Positions 1-8,024 of a DNA stretch of 32,517 bases are shown here, one piece after another. The position numbers and the translations under genes were made by a program. Origin of the DNA: Xanthomonas cucurbitae (GTDB taxonomy: Bacteria; Pseudomonadota; Gammaproteobacteria; Xanthomonadales; Xanthomonadaceae); contig NZ_MDED01000036.1 of NCBI RefSeq assembly GCF_002939885.1, positions 1-32,517 of the forward strand. Direction: 5' to 3'. The notes below the pieces were generated by a model. That model was not told the DNA's origin. It saw only the letters and a list, made by a program, of their open reading frames with translations, and made no database searches. The stretch's first letter is position 1. The number at the start of each line of letters is the position of its first letter.

Positions 1-627
1 CTGATCGAGCCCAAGCCAATGGAGCCGATGAAGCACCAGTACGACTTCGACAGCGCCACGGTCATCGGCTTCCTGCGCCAGCACGGCCTGGACCAGGACT
101 TCAAGCTCAATATCGAAGCCAACCACGCCACGCTGTCCGGCCACAGCTTCGAGCACGATCTGCAGGTTGCCAGCGATGCCGGCCTGATGGGCAGCATCGA
201 TGCCAACCGCGGCAACCCGCAGAACGGCTGGGACACCGACCAGTTCCCGACCGACCTGTATGACACTGTCGGCGCGATGCTGGTGGTGCTGCGCCAGGGC
301 GGGCTGGCACCGGGCGGCTTGAATTTCGATGCCAAGGTGCGCCGCGAATCGTCCGACCCGCAGGACCTGTTCCTGGCGCATATCGGTGGCATGGACGCGT
401 TCGCGCGCGGGCTGGAAGTGGCCAATGCACTGCTGACGGCTTCGCCGCTGGAAACCTGGCGCAAAGAGCGCTACGCCAGCTTCGACAGCGGCGCCGGTGC
501 GGCGTTTGCCAACGGCAGCAGCACGCTGGCCGACCTGGCCAAGCACGCTGCCGGCAATGCGCCCACGCAGATCAGCGGCCGCCAGGAAGCCTACGAGAAC
601 CTCATCAATCAGTATCTGACGCGTTGA
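1..627 (+). CDS. xylA: Xylose isomerase, C-terminal part (5' end outside window)
   Basis: This is the C-terminal 208 residues of D-xylose isomerase, the cytoplasmic metal-dependent enzyme that converts D-xylose to D-xylulose in the xylose isomerase pathway. The frame is open from base 1, so the gene starts upstream; the Met at 19 is internal. Visible family signatures are [17 protein letters not shown] (metal and substrate site region), [19 protein letters not shown], which carries the metal-ligand aspartates, and NFDAKVRR near the end. The family is usually about 440 residues, so roughly half is present. A sugar porter follows 85 bases downstream on the same strand, consistent with a xylose-use locus. 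No defect is seen in the visible part. Assignment is by recognised family motifs and is very secure. Confidence 0.96.
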   Translation: MIEPKPMEPMKHQYDFDSATVIGFLRQHGLDQDFKLNIEANHATLSGHSFEHDLQVASDAGLMGSIDANRGNPQNGWDTDQFPTDLYDTVGAMLVVLRQGGLAPGGLNFDAKVRRESSDPQDLFLAHIGGMDAFARGLEVANALLTASPLETWRKERYASFDSGAGAAFANGSSTLADLAKHAAGNAPTQISGRQEAYENLINQYLTR

Positions 628-712
628 TGTCCCGTGGTCGGCGGCGCACTGCGTCGCCGGCCGATGGCGTCCACCCCCGTGGTCGCTCCCTTGCATGTTC
701 CCAGGTGAACCC

Positions 713-2140
713 ATGTCCAGTGTTTCCATTGACGGCGCGCCCGATGCCGGCGAGAACACCCGTTTCATCATCCTGATCAGCTGCGTTGCCACGATCGGCG
801 GCTTCCTGTTTGGCTTCGACAGCGGCGTGATCAATGGCACCGTCGATGGCTTGAAACAGACCTTCCAATCCACCGCCGCCGAAACCGGTTTCGAGGTCGC
901 CTCGATGCTGCTGGGCTGCGCCATCGGCGCCTTCTTTGCTGGTCGCCTGGCCGACCGCTGGGGCCGCCGCGCGGTGCTGATTATTTCCGCTGCGCTGTTC
1001 CTGCTCTCGGCCATCGGTGCCGGTGCCGCACACAGCTCCGGCTTCTTCATCTTTGCACGCGTGATGGGCGGCTTCGCCGTTGGTGCGGCGAGTGTCATTT
1101 CACCGGCCTATATCGCCGAGGTCGCCTCTGCGCGTTACCGCGGCCGGTTGGCCACGATGCAGCAGATCGCCATCATCAGCGGGCTGTTCTGCGCCTTCCT
1201 GAGCAACTACCTGCTGGCCAACGCTGCCGGTGCCTCTACCGAACCGTTGTGGGCAGGGCAGGCTGCCTGGCGCTGGATGTTCTGGATGCAGGCCATCCCG
1301 TCGCTGTTGTTCCTGGTGCTACTGCTGGTCATCCCCGAGAGCCCGCGCTACCTGGTGGTCAAAGGTCGTCGCGAGCAGGCGCTGGTGGTGCTCAAGCGCC
1401 TGTACGGCAACGCCGCCGCGCAGACCAAGCTGGCGGAAATCTCTGCCTCGATGTCGGCCGACCAGCATAAGCCCAAGTTCTCGGACCTCATCAACAAGGC
1501 CACCGGCAAGGTGCGCCCCATCGTCTGGATCGGCGTGGGCCTGGCGGTATTCCAGCAGTTGGTCGGCATCAACGTGGTGTTCTACTACGGCGCGGTGCTG
1601 TGGCAGGCGGTCGGCTTTTCCGAGCAGGACGCATTGCTCATCAACGTACTTTCCGGCGGACTGAGCATCGGCGCCTGCCTGGTCACGGTGATGCTGGTGG
1701 ACAAGATCGGCCGCAAGCCGCTGCTGTGGATCGGCTCGGCCGGCATGGCGGTGTCGTTGGCATTGGTCACCTATGCGTTCGCCACCGCCTCGCTGGACCC
1801 CAACGGCAAGCTCGCCATGTCCGACGCCATGGGCATGCTGGCGCTGGTGGCGGCCAACGTCTACGTGGTGTTCTTCAATGCTTCCTGGGGCCCGGTGATG
1901 TGGGTCATGCTGGGCGAGATGTTCCCCAACCAGATCCGTGGCTCGGGCCTGGCCATTGCCGGCGCCGCGCAGTGGACCTCCAACTTCGCCATCACCGTCA
2001 GTTTCCCGATCCTGCTGGGCAGCATTGGACTGGCAGGCGCTTACGGCATCTACACCGTCGCCGCCTTCATCTCGGTGTTCTTCGTGCTCAAGTACGTCTA
2101 TGAGACCAAGGGCAAGGAGCTGGAGCAGATGGAGGGCTGA
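713..2140 (+). CDS. Sugar porter family MFS transporter (XylE-like sugar/H+ symporter)
   Basis: A 475-residue inner-membrane sugar transporter of the major facilitator sugar-porter family, probably a proton symporter for xylose or a related sugar. Visible signatures include GFLFGFDSGVINGT in TM1, the loop motif GRLADRWGRR between TM2 and TM3, PESPRYLVVKGR after TM6, FQQLVGINVVFYYG in TM7 and DKIGRKPLL between TM8 and TM9. About 12 hydrophobic segments fit the family, as does the length (E. coli XylE is 491 residues). The start at 713 is preferred over an in-frame ATG at 695 because AGGTGA lies at 703-708. It follows xylA on the same strand, which suggests xylose uptake, but the substrate cannot be read from the sequence and other hexoses or pentoses are possible. 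Confidence 0.93.
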   Translation: MSSVSIDGAPDAGENTRFIILISCVATIGGFLFGFDSGVINGTVDGLKQTFQSTAAETGFEVASMLLGCAIGAFFAGRLADRWGRRAVLIISAALFLLSAIGAGAAHSSGFFIFARVMGGFAVGAASVISPAYIAEVASARYRGRLATMQQIAIISGLFCAFLSNYLLANAAGASTEPLWAGQAAWRWMFWMQAIPSLLFLVLLLVIPESPRYLVVKGRREQALVVLKRLYGNAAAQTKLAEISASMSADQHKPKFSDLINKATGKVRPIVWIGVGLAVFQQLVGINVVFYYGAVLWQAVGFSEQDALLINVLSGGLSIGACLVTVMLVDKIGRKPLLWIGSAGMAVSLALVTYAFATASLDPNGKLAMSDAMGMLALVAANVYVVFFNASWGPVMWVMLGEMFPNQIRGSGLAIAGAAQWTSNFAITVSFPILLGSIGLAGAYGIYTVAAFISVFFVLKYVYETKGKELEQMEG

Positions 2141-2169
2141 TTCCAGCTGTTATTTCGATGTCTGGATTG

Positions 2170-2210
2170 AGAACGCACAAGGCCGCGCATCGCGCGGCCT
2201 TGTGCGTTCT
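2170..2210 (+). terminator. Long perfect hairpin after the sugar porter gene
   Basis: Two perfect 19-bp arms (2170-2188 and 2192-2210; left arm begins AGAACGCACAAGG) flank a 3-base loop, 30 bases after the transporter stop. No clear T-run follows, so it may act as a processing or 3'-end-stabilising hairpin, or as a terminator that works without a strong U-tract. It marks the end of the xylA-transporter unit and the start of the accessory island. Confidence 0.6.
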
Positions 2211-2239
2211 TGCAGTTGATATCAACCGCTTTGTAAAAG

Positions 2240-3289
2240 GTGACTCATAGGGGCCTGCGGCCGCAGCCATCGACAGCTGCGCAAGACGCGGCAGCTCAAA
2301 TACAAGGCGCTATCACGCATCAAGCGCAACATCGCTACGAGGCGCCAAGCCATTGCGACCGCCTACCTGGAATGCCACGCTGCGCAGCGGGCATCGTCCG
2401 GGGTGGAAACTTGCCGCTCCAGCGTAGCGGCCTTTCCCTTGCCATTTTCAATGCCCATCACGATGGTCGTGTCGTTCTTTTAGTGCAAGCCATCCCGAAG
2501 GTCGAGCAGACGTTGGGCGAGGAAGCCGCCAGACTTTTGCGGCTTCCTCGCGGCCAGCGCGGTGTCGCCTCCGTGGACGTGCTGCTCGGTAGTGCTTCGG
2601 CCGGCACCCTGCTGCGTTCTTGCGGCTTGTGGGCGACGGGTGCAGGTGCGGTGCTGACCGCGCGCCGCTCGGCCGAGTTGCTGGAACAAGGTAATGCCAC
2701 CGCCGCGCAATCGGAGGTCACTCATGCGCTGGCCCGCAATGTCGGCGGCTGGGCTGGTGGTGCGTCCACCGCTGCAGCGCTGGGCGGCAGCGGTTTCGTG
2801 CCCGCCGCCTTGGTGGTGGGCGATGCGCTATTGATGAGCAAGGCCTTCGACAAGGGCGCCGATCTGCTGGACAACCGCGCCATCTATCACCAGACCGACA
2901 AGCAGGGCGTGGAGTGGCAGTTCAATGGCCGCAACTGGCGGCGCGAAGCAGCGATCGACACCACACAGCACGGTCGTCGCGCGACGGACGATCAGCCGGT
3001 GGTATCCAGCTACGAAAAGTCCCAGGAACTCGGCGCCCTGGCTAATGCTAAGGCAGTGGAACTGGCATTGGGCAAGGTACCGCCGCCGCAGGACCCGTTC
3101 AACCTCCCTGCGCGACCAAGTGACCAAGTGGGCCTGGATAACCAACACTGGCAGCGCAATTCCGCGCGTCAGACCTGGGAACGCCAGGTGAGAATGTGCA
3201 AAACAGCGAGCAAAGCACCGCCGTTGCACCGTCTGCGCGAAAATGTCACAGCGGCGCTAGACTGTGGCGCAACGATCCTGACGACATAA
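2240..3289 (+). pseudogene. Decayed mosaic remnant of an effector-like gene (paralogue of the gene at 3987)
   Basis: A nominal ORF of 349 codons starts at a GTG, but only part of it resembles real protein. From about 2409 to 3189 it matches residues of the 3987-7985 product, beginning LQRSGL/LQRNGL and continuing through GEEAAR, VLTARRSAELLEQ and DNQHWQRNSARQTWERQVR. Before 2409 this frame is nonsense, while another frame (about 2292-2408) reads RIKRNIAT and AIATAYLECHAAQRA. That resembles RIEHNIAT and AIAAVYLEHHAAQRA, which lie C-terminal of the main block in the intact protein. The order is therefore scrambled: a downstream segment precedes an upstream one. After 3189 homology stops abruptly and about 33 unrelated codons follow. 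No nuclease head is present. It is best read as the fused remains of one or two earlier copies of the cassette. It might still be translated. Confidence 0.7.
2648..3189 (+). repeat. Direct repeat copy 1 (542 bp, near identical to 4812-5353)
   Basis: This block aligns without gaps to 4812-5353 at a constant offset of 2164 bases. The first 291 bases (2648-2938) appear identical by eye, including silent codon positions. Scattered substitutions appear only after that, for example around 2939-2972 and 3075-3084. Flanking sequence on both sides is related only at the protein level. This pattern indicates recent duplication or gene conversion inside an older homology. Confidence 0.9.
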
Positions 3290-3293
3290 ATCA

Positions 3294-3950
3294 ATGAGCG
3301 GGACACAACGCATGGAAACGACGACGGCCAATCAGCCTAAAGCTGGGGAGTTCTTTATCCTTGAAGCGGGTACGATCAACGGACCGGTGAACGGGGTTGT
3401 CTTTGAGAATGTCAACCGCTTGCTGTCTCCTCCACGCTTGATCTTGAAGCCGGTAGGTGGCGGTTTCCCTCCGCTGCGCGAAACGCCGCGTCTGGTCTAC
3501 CAGCCCAGCAAAGGCCCGCCGCCCAAGGACTTGGAGCCTGGCTTCAGTGGCTACTGGCTAGTATCCGAGCGGCTTTACCAAGTCATGGTCTCAGTCGACC
3601 CTAACGCCTTCGCTTTCGCCGAGGTGGACTACCGTTTGGCTGATGGCTCGCAAGGACCACGCCACTTGCTCTGCGACGTAATCCAGGAGATTGACGCACT
3701 GGATGAAGACGCATCCACACTTTTCATCGATACAACCGAAGACTTCGTCAACGGTAAGTTCTACGATCTCACCGGTGGTGCCAGCGTCACCTTCAACCGC
3801 GAGCGGTTGGGGCTTGCGCATGTTTTCAAGACGCCTTATGCAATCGAAGTGTTCTGCGACCGGGTCTTCAAGGACGCAGTCGCTTTGGTGGGCATCAGGA
3901 CCGATACAGACGACGACGGCCTTTGGTTCATCGACGCGGCGGACGCCTAA
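3294..3950 (+). CDS. Imm11 (DUF1629) family immunity-type protein
   Basis: A 218-residue protein (212 if translation starts at the ATG at 3312; neither start has a strong ribosome site). It resembles the Imm11/DUF1629 family of predicted immunity proteins of bacterial polymorphic toxin systems. Supporting segments are the opening EFFILEAG, the central GYWLVSERLYQVM, and the C-terminal run KTPYAIEVFCDRVFKDAV followed by GIRTDTDDDGLWF; the family typically ends with a similar Asp-Phe-Lys region followed by a Gly-Phe or Gly-Leu-Trp turn. No signal peptide or membrane segment is seen, so it should be cytoplasmic, as expected for protection against a nuclease. It lies 36 bases upstream of the AHH-like effector gene on the same strand, so the two are probably co-transcribed. 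Which toxin it neutralises is inference: the one downstream, or one lost from the remnant upstream. Confidence 0.72.
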   Translation: MSGTQRMETTTANQPKAGEFFILEAGTINGPVNGVVFENVNRLLSPPRLILKPVGGGFPPLRETPRLVYQPSKGPPPKDLEPGFSGYWLVSERLYQVMVSVDPNAFAFAEVDYRLADGSQGPRHLLCDVIQEIDALDEDASTLFIDTTEDFVNGKFYDLTGGASVTFNRERLGLAHVFKTPYAIEVFCDRVFKDAVALVGIRTDTDDDGLWFIDAADA

Positions 3951-3986
3951 TGGCTTAGGAAACGTTGCGCAAACGGAGTCTGATCC

Positions 3987-6900
3987 ATGCCTCGCAGCAG
4001 ACCTATCTTTCAAGATCATCACGCCATCGAGCAACAGACGCTTGAGAGAAGCCAGTTGCTTAGATCGCTTTCTGATTCAGGATATTTCGATATTCATGCT
4101 CCCGAGAACCGGATCTTTCTACCAGCCAATCGAACGTTTGCGCAGATCTTAGGTGTCACGCCTCATAGCGGCGGCCCTATCGCTGACTATCAAGTCGGGT
4201 TGCAAAGGCGGTTGAGGCGTTTGGAGCTATCTCCTGACGGAGTTGCTGCGATAGCTGGCGACGCTGATGCTCTGGCTCGCGTCAGCGGGCGCATAGAGAC
4301 CCTCCGCGATACGGTACGCATCGGCCTTATCAACGGAGACTTGTACACCAATTCGCCGTTTGGCCTTCGGCCCGACGATATCCGTCCTGGTGTTCAGAGC
4401 TTCTTCCGTAATGAAGCGACGTATCGCCAGATCCATGCGGCGCAACTGCGGGGCCTGAAGGGCTACGCGGCCGTGGACAACGGCTGGGCGGCAGTGACGC
4501 ATACCGAAGGGCGTGTGGTCAGCACGCTCCAGTATATTCAGAACGCCCCCAATCCTTTGACGCGTGGCGGTGTGGATGAGCTTCAGCGAAATGGTCTGGC
4601 CCAAGCCATTTCCAACGCCCACAGCAACGGCCGTTTGACCGTATCACCGAACGGTATCGCCGTAGTCGAGAACACCCTGGGCGAGGAGGCTGCCAGACAG
4701 CTAAAAGTTCCCCTGGGTCAACGCGGTGCTGTGTCCCTGCAACTACTGCTGGGCGAAGCCTCCGCCAGCACCCTGGTGCGCTCGGGTGGTTTGCTGGCGA
4801 CGGGCGCAGATGCGGTGCTGACCGCGCGCCGCTCGGCCGAGTTGCTGGAACAAGGTAATGCCACCGCCGCGCAATCGGAGGTCACTCATGCGCTGGCCCG
4901 CAATGTCGGCGGCTGGGCTGGTGGTGCGTCCACCGCTGCAGCGCTGGGCGGCAGCGGTTTCGTGCCCGCCGCCTTGGTGGTGGGCGATGCGCTATTGATG
5001 AGCAAGGCCTTCGACAAGGGCGCCGATCTGCTGGACAACCGCGCCATCTATCACCAGACCGACAAGCAGGGCGTGGAGTGGCAGTTCAATGGCCGCAACT
5101 GGGAGCGCGAAGCGTCTATCGATACCGCACAGCACGGTCGTCGCGCGACGGACGATCACCCGGTGGTATCCAGCTACGAAAAGTCCCAGGAACTCGGCGC
5201 CCTGGCTAATGCCAAGGCAGTGGAACTGGCATTGGGCAAGACATCGCCGCCACAGGACCCGTTCAACCTCCCTGCGCGACCAGATGACCAAGTGGGCCTG
5301 GATAACCAACACTGGCAGCGCAATTCCGCGCGTCAGACCTGGGAGCGCCAGGTCAGGACAGCGGCCTCCGGCACCGATGAGTTGTGCAGTTATGCGGTTC
5401 AACTGGCTTCACCGGAGCGTGCGCAGCAGCTCAATCAGGAAGCCCTGGGGCGCATCGAACACAATATCGCCACCGGCCGCGAGGCGATCGCTGCTGTCTA
5501 TCTGGAACACCACGCCGCGCAGCGCGCACAGGCCTACGGGGTCGAAGTGCCGGCGGCAGTCCGGGCGGTCCAGGCCAAGCCCGGCGTGGTGCTGGGGTCG
5601 GATGCCCAGCTTTACCAGCGCACCGAGACGGGACAGTGGGCCGGAAAATACGGCGTGGCCAGCGGCAATCTGGCGGTGGAGCTGGAACTGACCAATCAGT
5701 TGCGGCAATCCTCGCTGGAGCGTGCCCAGCAAGCCTTGGCGGCGATCCAGGCGCTTCCCGCGCCCACAGCGGCCCAGCGGGACCACAACGAGTTGCTGCA
5801 CCGCTACCGGGCTGCAGGCGTCGATTTGAACGTCAACCCGCAGACTCAGCAGGCCGTGGAGCTTGCGACACAGCGCACCAGGCAGGCGCACGGCATCACC
5901 GGTCCGACCATGCAGCAGCTGCAGCGCAATGCGGCCGGGCACTACGGCTATGACAGCCCCATCGCCCACCTGCAACAGGGGTCCGATGGCATTACGCGCG
6001 TAGTGGCCATCACCGGCAGCGACGAGATTCGGCAGGCACTGCACGAGGTGCAGGGCCATCGGCAGGAGCCGGCAAGCCTTGGGCATGCGCAGGAGCGCAG
6101 CGCAGACACGGACACAGATATAGATACCTCGACCTCCGAGTCTTCGACTCCACAGCGGGTGCTCGATATCCAGGCGCGCATGCAGGCCGCCAGCGCGGCG
6201 CAGGAGCGCCAGGAAGACGCCGAGCAGGCTCGCAGGGCGCAGCAGCAACACGCCGCAAAGGTACGTGAGCGCCTTGGGCAGGTACCAACGGCGTCTCAGG
6301 ACCCAGATCGTGACGAGCAGGCGCTCCAGGCACACGCGGTGTTGGACGCTCAGCGCGACGCGGAGCAGCAGCGTGAACAGGAACAGCGCCAGGTACAGGA
6401 GCGCCAGGCACAGACCAGCCAGCAACGTGAGCATCAGGAGCGCGAGGAAACACGCCTCCAGCAACAGCGGGCCCAGGATGATGCGCAGCATGGGCAGCAG
6501 GAACGCCAAGCTCAAGAAGCCCGCCAAGATGAAGTCCAACAGGTCGAGGTCGAGAATCGTCAGGCCCACCAGGCCCATTACCAACAGCAACAAACCCAGG
6601 GGCTTCAACAGCAGCAGGACCGGCTGCAGGAGTCCTCGCAACAACCGGCCGCTCAGCCGCGCCCGCAAGATGTGCCGCTTGCGCAACGAGGGACGACTTC
6701 GCAGGTGCAGCAGGAGGAGCGCCCACAACCGCAGGCGCGCAACCCGCATGCACGCGAACACCTTGCCCCCGACGCACAGCAACGATTGCATCAAGAACCG
6801 GTTCTCGGTGACCCGCAGTGGCGCCAGAGCGCCGAGCGCGCATCCGGGTCACACGTCGTGGAGAGCGGCGACTGCGCACGCCTGCAAGTGGCACCCCCCG

Positions 6901-7985
6901 AGCATCTGGAGTCGCGCAACGAGAGTTCGCAACGTGCCGAGTCCAACGCAGTGCTACCAGCGCTATACCCCAACGTGCAAATGCGGCCGGCGGAGATAGA
7001 GCAAGCATCGGTGTGGCAACAGGAGGCGACCGATCGGCAGGAATGGCTTGCCGTCATGCCCCAAGCACTGCCTGCGACAACAGAATCGTTGATGGCCTCG
7101 CCGCACGCGGTCTTTGCCATTGCTTCCCGGGACGCTGAGGCAGAGCAGCCCAGTCCTTCGGACGCTTTTCCTGTCGAACATCGCGAGCCGGTCCCGCCCG
7201 CAGCAGGCCTGGCGCAAGCACACCAACAATCGCTCGAAACCAGTGCCGAGCGTCGCCTGGCTGAAGGGCTGACAGCAGCGCCAGCGTCGCGGGCCCAAGC
7301 GACGCCGCCACAGGATCGTGGTGCCGCCGACCCAGGCAGTGCACTGTTCCTGGAGGAGAGCATGCGCTCGCTGCGCCAGCTGCAACAGGAGATCGCGCTG
7401 GCGGATCGAGAAGACGAACGTTTCCACCAGCAATGGCAGCAGCACCGCGCGCGCGGAGAATCGTATCCCTTCGGTCACGACCGCGCCTGGGACCAGGGCA
7501 ACAGCCGCGTGGAGGCATTCCAAGCAACGGCGCAAATCCCTGGCGTGCCCAGCGAATCCATGGCGCAAGCCGGCGCTTGGGTGCCAGGCGCCAGTGCGTC
7601 GCAGACAGGCGATGTGTCCAGCCATTCACCGCAGTCCGCGCGCAACTCCATCACCGATGACCCGGACGTGGACGAGGTGATCCACGCGCTCGACAGCAAG
7701 AACGAGCTGGCGATCCAGCAGGCAATGCATCGGGTGGCCAATAGCGCAGCGACGCAGGCGTTGTTGAAGAAGGGCGATGATTTCCTGGAGGCGCAGGCCC
7801 AGCAGGAGGCGCAGGAGCAGGTTGCCACGCGCCAGGCGCTGGGAATGGATGTGTCGGCGCAAATCAACACCAGCCGTGGGCCGGTGATGGTGCTGACGCT
7901 GCCCGAGTTCGCCAAGGGGCCGATGCAGGGCGGCCCGCAGATGGGGGATGGTGGCGGAGACGGCGGCGGCGGAGCGGGTGGTTAG
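3987..7985 (+). CDS. Large effector-like protein with N-terminal AHH-type nuclease domain and Gln-rich coiled-coil middle
   Basis: A 1332-residue protein without signal peptide; the start is supported by CGGAG 8 bases upstream. Residues about 8-85 resemble AHH-family HNH-like nuclease toxins: the HH pair at 11-12, FDIHAPENRIFLPAN at 34-48, and HSGGPIADYQ at 60-69, matching the usual order of a His pair, an Asn-rich LP segment and a second His. Residues about 190-340 include Gly/Ala-rich hydrophobic stretches (GWAGGASTAAALGGSGFVPAA). Residues about 276-456 are encoded by the block repeated upstream. Further segments (RIEHNIATG, VLGSDAQLYQRTETGQW, GITGPTMQQLQRNAAGHYG) recall modules I associate with large Xanthomonas effector-like proteins. 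About 715-930 is Gln/Glu/Arg-rich predicted coiled coil, and the end is Gly-rich. I could not see a standard XVIPCD secretion signal. Delivery (type IV, type VI or other) is unproven. Confidence 0.7.
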   Translation: MPRSRPIFQDHHAIEQQTLERSQLLRSLSDSGYFDIHAPENRIFLPANRTFAQILGVTPHSGGPIADYQVGLQRRLRRLELSPDGVAAIAGDADALARVSGRIETLRDTVRIGLINGDLYTNSPFGLRPDDIRPGVQSFFRNEATYRQIHAAQLRGLKGYAAVDNGWAAVTHTEGRVVSTLQYIQNAPNPLTRGGVDELQRNGLAQAISNAHSNGRLTVSPNGIAVVENTLGEEAARQLKVPLGQRGAVSLQLLLGEASASTLVRSGGLLATGADAVLTARRSAELLEQGNATAAQSEVTHALARNVGGWAGGASTAAALGGSGFVPAALVVGDALLMSKAFDKGADLLDNRAIYHQTDKQGVEWQFNGRNWEREASIDTAQHGRRATDDHPVVSSYEKSQELGALANAKAVELALGKTSPPQDPFNLPARPDDQVGLDNQHWQRNSARQTWERQVRTAASGTDELCSYAVQLASPERAQQLNQEALGRIEHNIATGREAIAAVYLEHHAAQRAQAYGVEVPAAVRAVQAKPGVVLGSDAQLYQRTETGQWAGKYGVASGNLAVELELTNQLRQSSLERAQQALAAIQALPAPTAAQRDHNELLHRYRAAGVDLNVNPQTQQAVELATQRTRQAHGITGPTMQQLQRNAAGHYGYDSPIAHLQQGSDGITRVVAITGSDEIRQALHEVQGHRQEPASLGHAQERSADTDTDIDTSTSESSTPQRVLDIQARMQAASAAQERQEDAEQARRAQQQHAAKVRERLGQVPTASQDPDRDEQALQAHAVLDAQRDAEQQREQEQRQVQERQAQTSQQREHQEREETRLQQQRAQDDAQHGQQERQAQEARQDEVQQVEVENRQAHQAHYQQQQTQGLQQQQDRLQESSQQPAAQPRPQDVPLAQRGTTSQVQQEERPQPQARNPHAREHLAPDAQQRLHQEPVLGDPQWRQSAERASGSHVVESGDCARLQVAPPEHLESRNESSQRAESNAVLPALYPNVQMRPAEIEQASVWQQEATDRQEWLAVMPQALPATTESLMASPHAVFAIASRDAEAEQPSPSDAFPVEHREPVPPAAGLAQAHQQSLETSAERRLAEGLTAAPASRAQATPPQDRGAADPGSALFLEESMRSLRQLQQEIALADREDERFHQQWQQHRARGESYPFGHDRAWDQGNSRVEAFQATAQIPGVPSESMAQAGAWVPGASASQTGDVSSHSPQSARNSITDDPDVDEVIHALDSKNELAIQQAMHRVANSAATQALLKKGDDFLEAQAQQEAQEQVATRQALGMDVSAQINTSRGPVMVLTLPEFAKGPMQGGPQMGDGGGDGGGGAGG
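4812..5353 (+). repeat. Direct repeat copy 2 (within the effector-like gene)
   Basis: This is the intact-context copy of the 542-bp block also found at 2648-3189. It encodes residues about 276-456 of the effector-like protein. Bases 4812-5102 appear identical to 2648-2938; the rest carries a modest number of substitutions and no gaps. The pair could support deletion between copies, which would remove the Imm11 gene and the nuclease head. Confidence 0.9.
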
Positions 7986-8024
7986 TCACAATCGCTTTAT
8001 GACAAGACGACTGTAGGAGACTGT

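Noticed and set aside
639..659. Small hairpin between xylA and the transporter gene as a terminator
   Set aside because: Only a 7-bp stem with a G-T pair and no T-run; the two genes are close and probably co-transcribed, so it is not called.
5409..6794. Minus-strand frame of 461 codons inside the effector-like gene
   Set aside because: It mirrors the Gln-rich repeats (CAG read as CTG gives Leu-rich sequence). No ribosome site, no recognisable domain.
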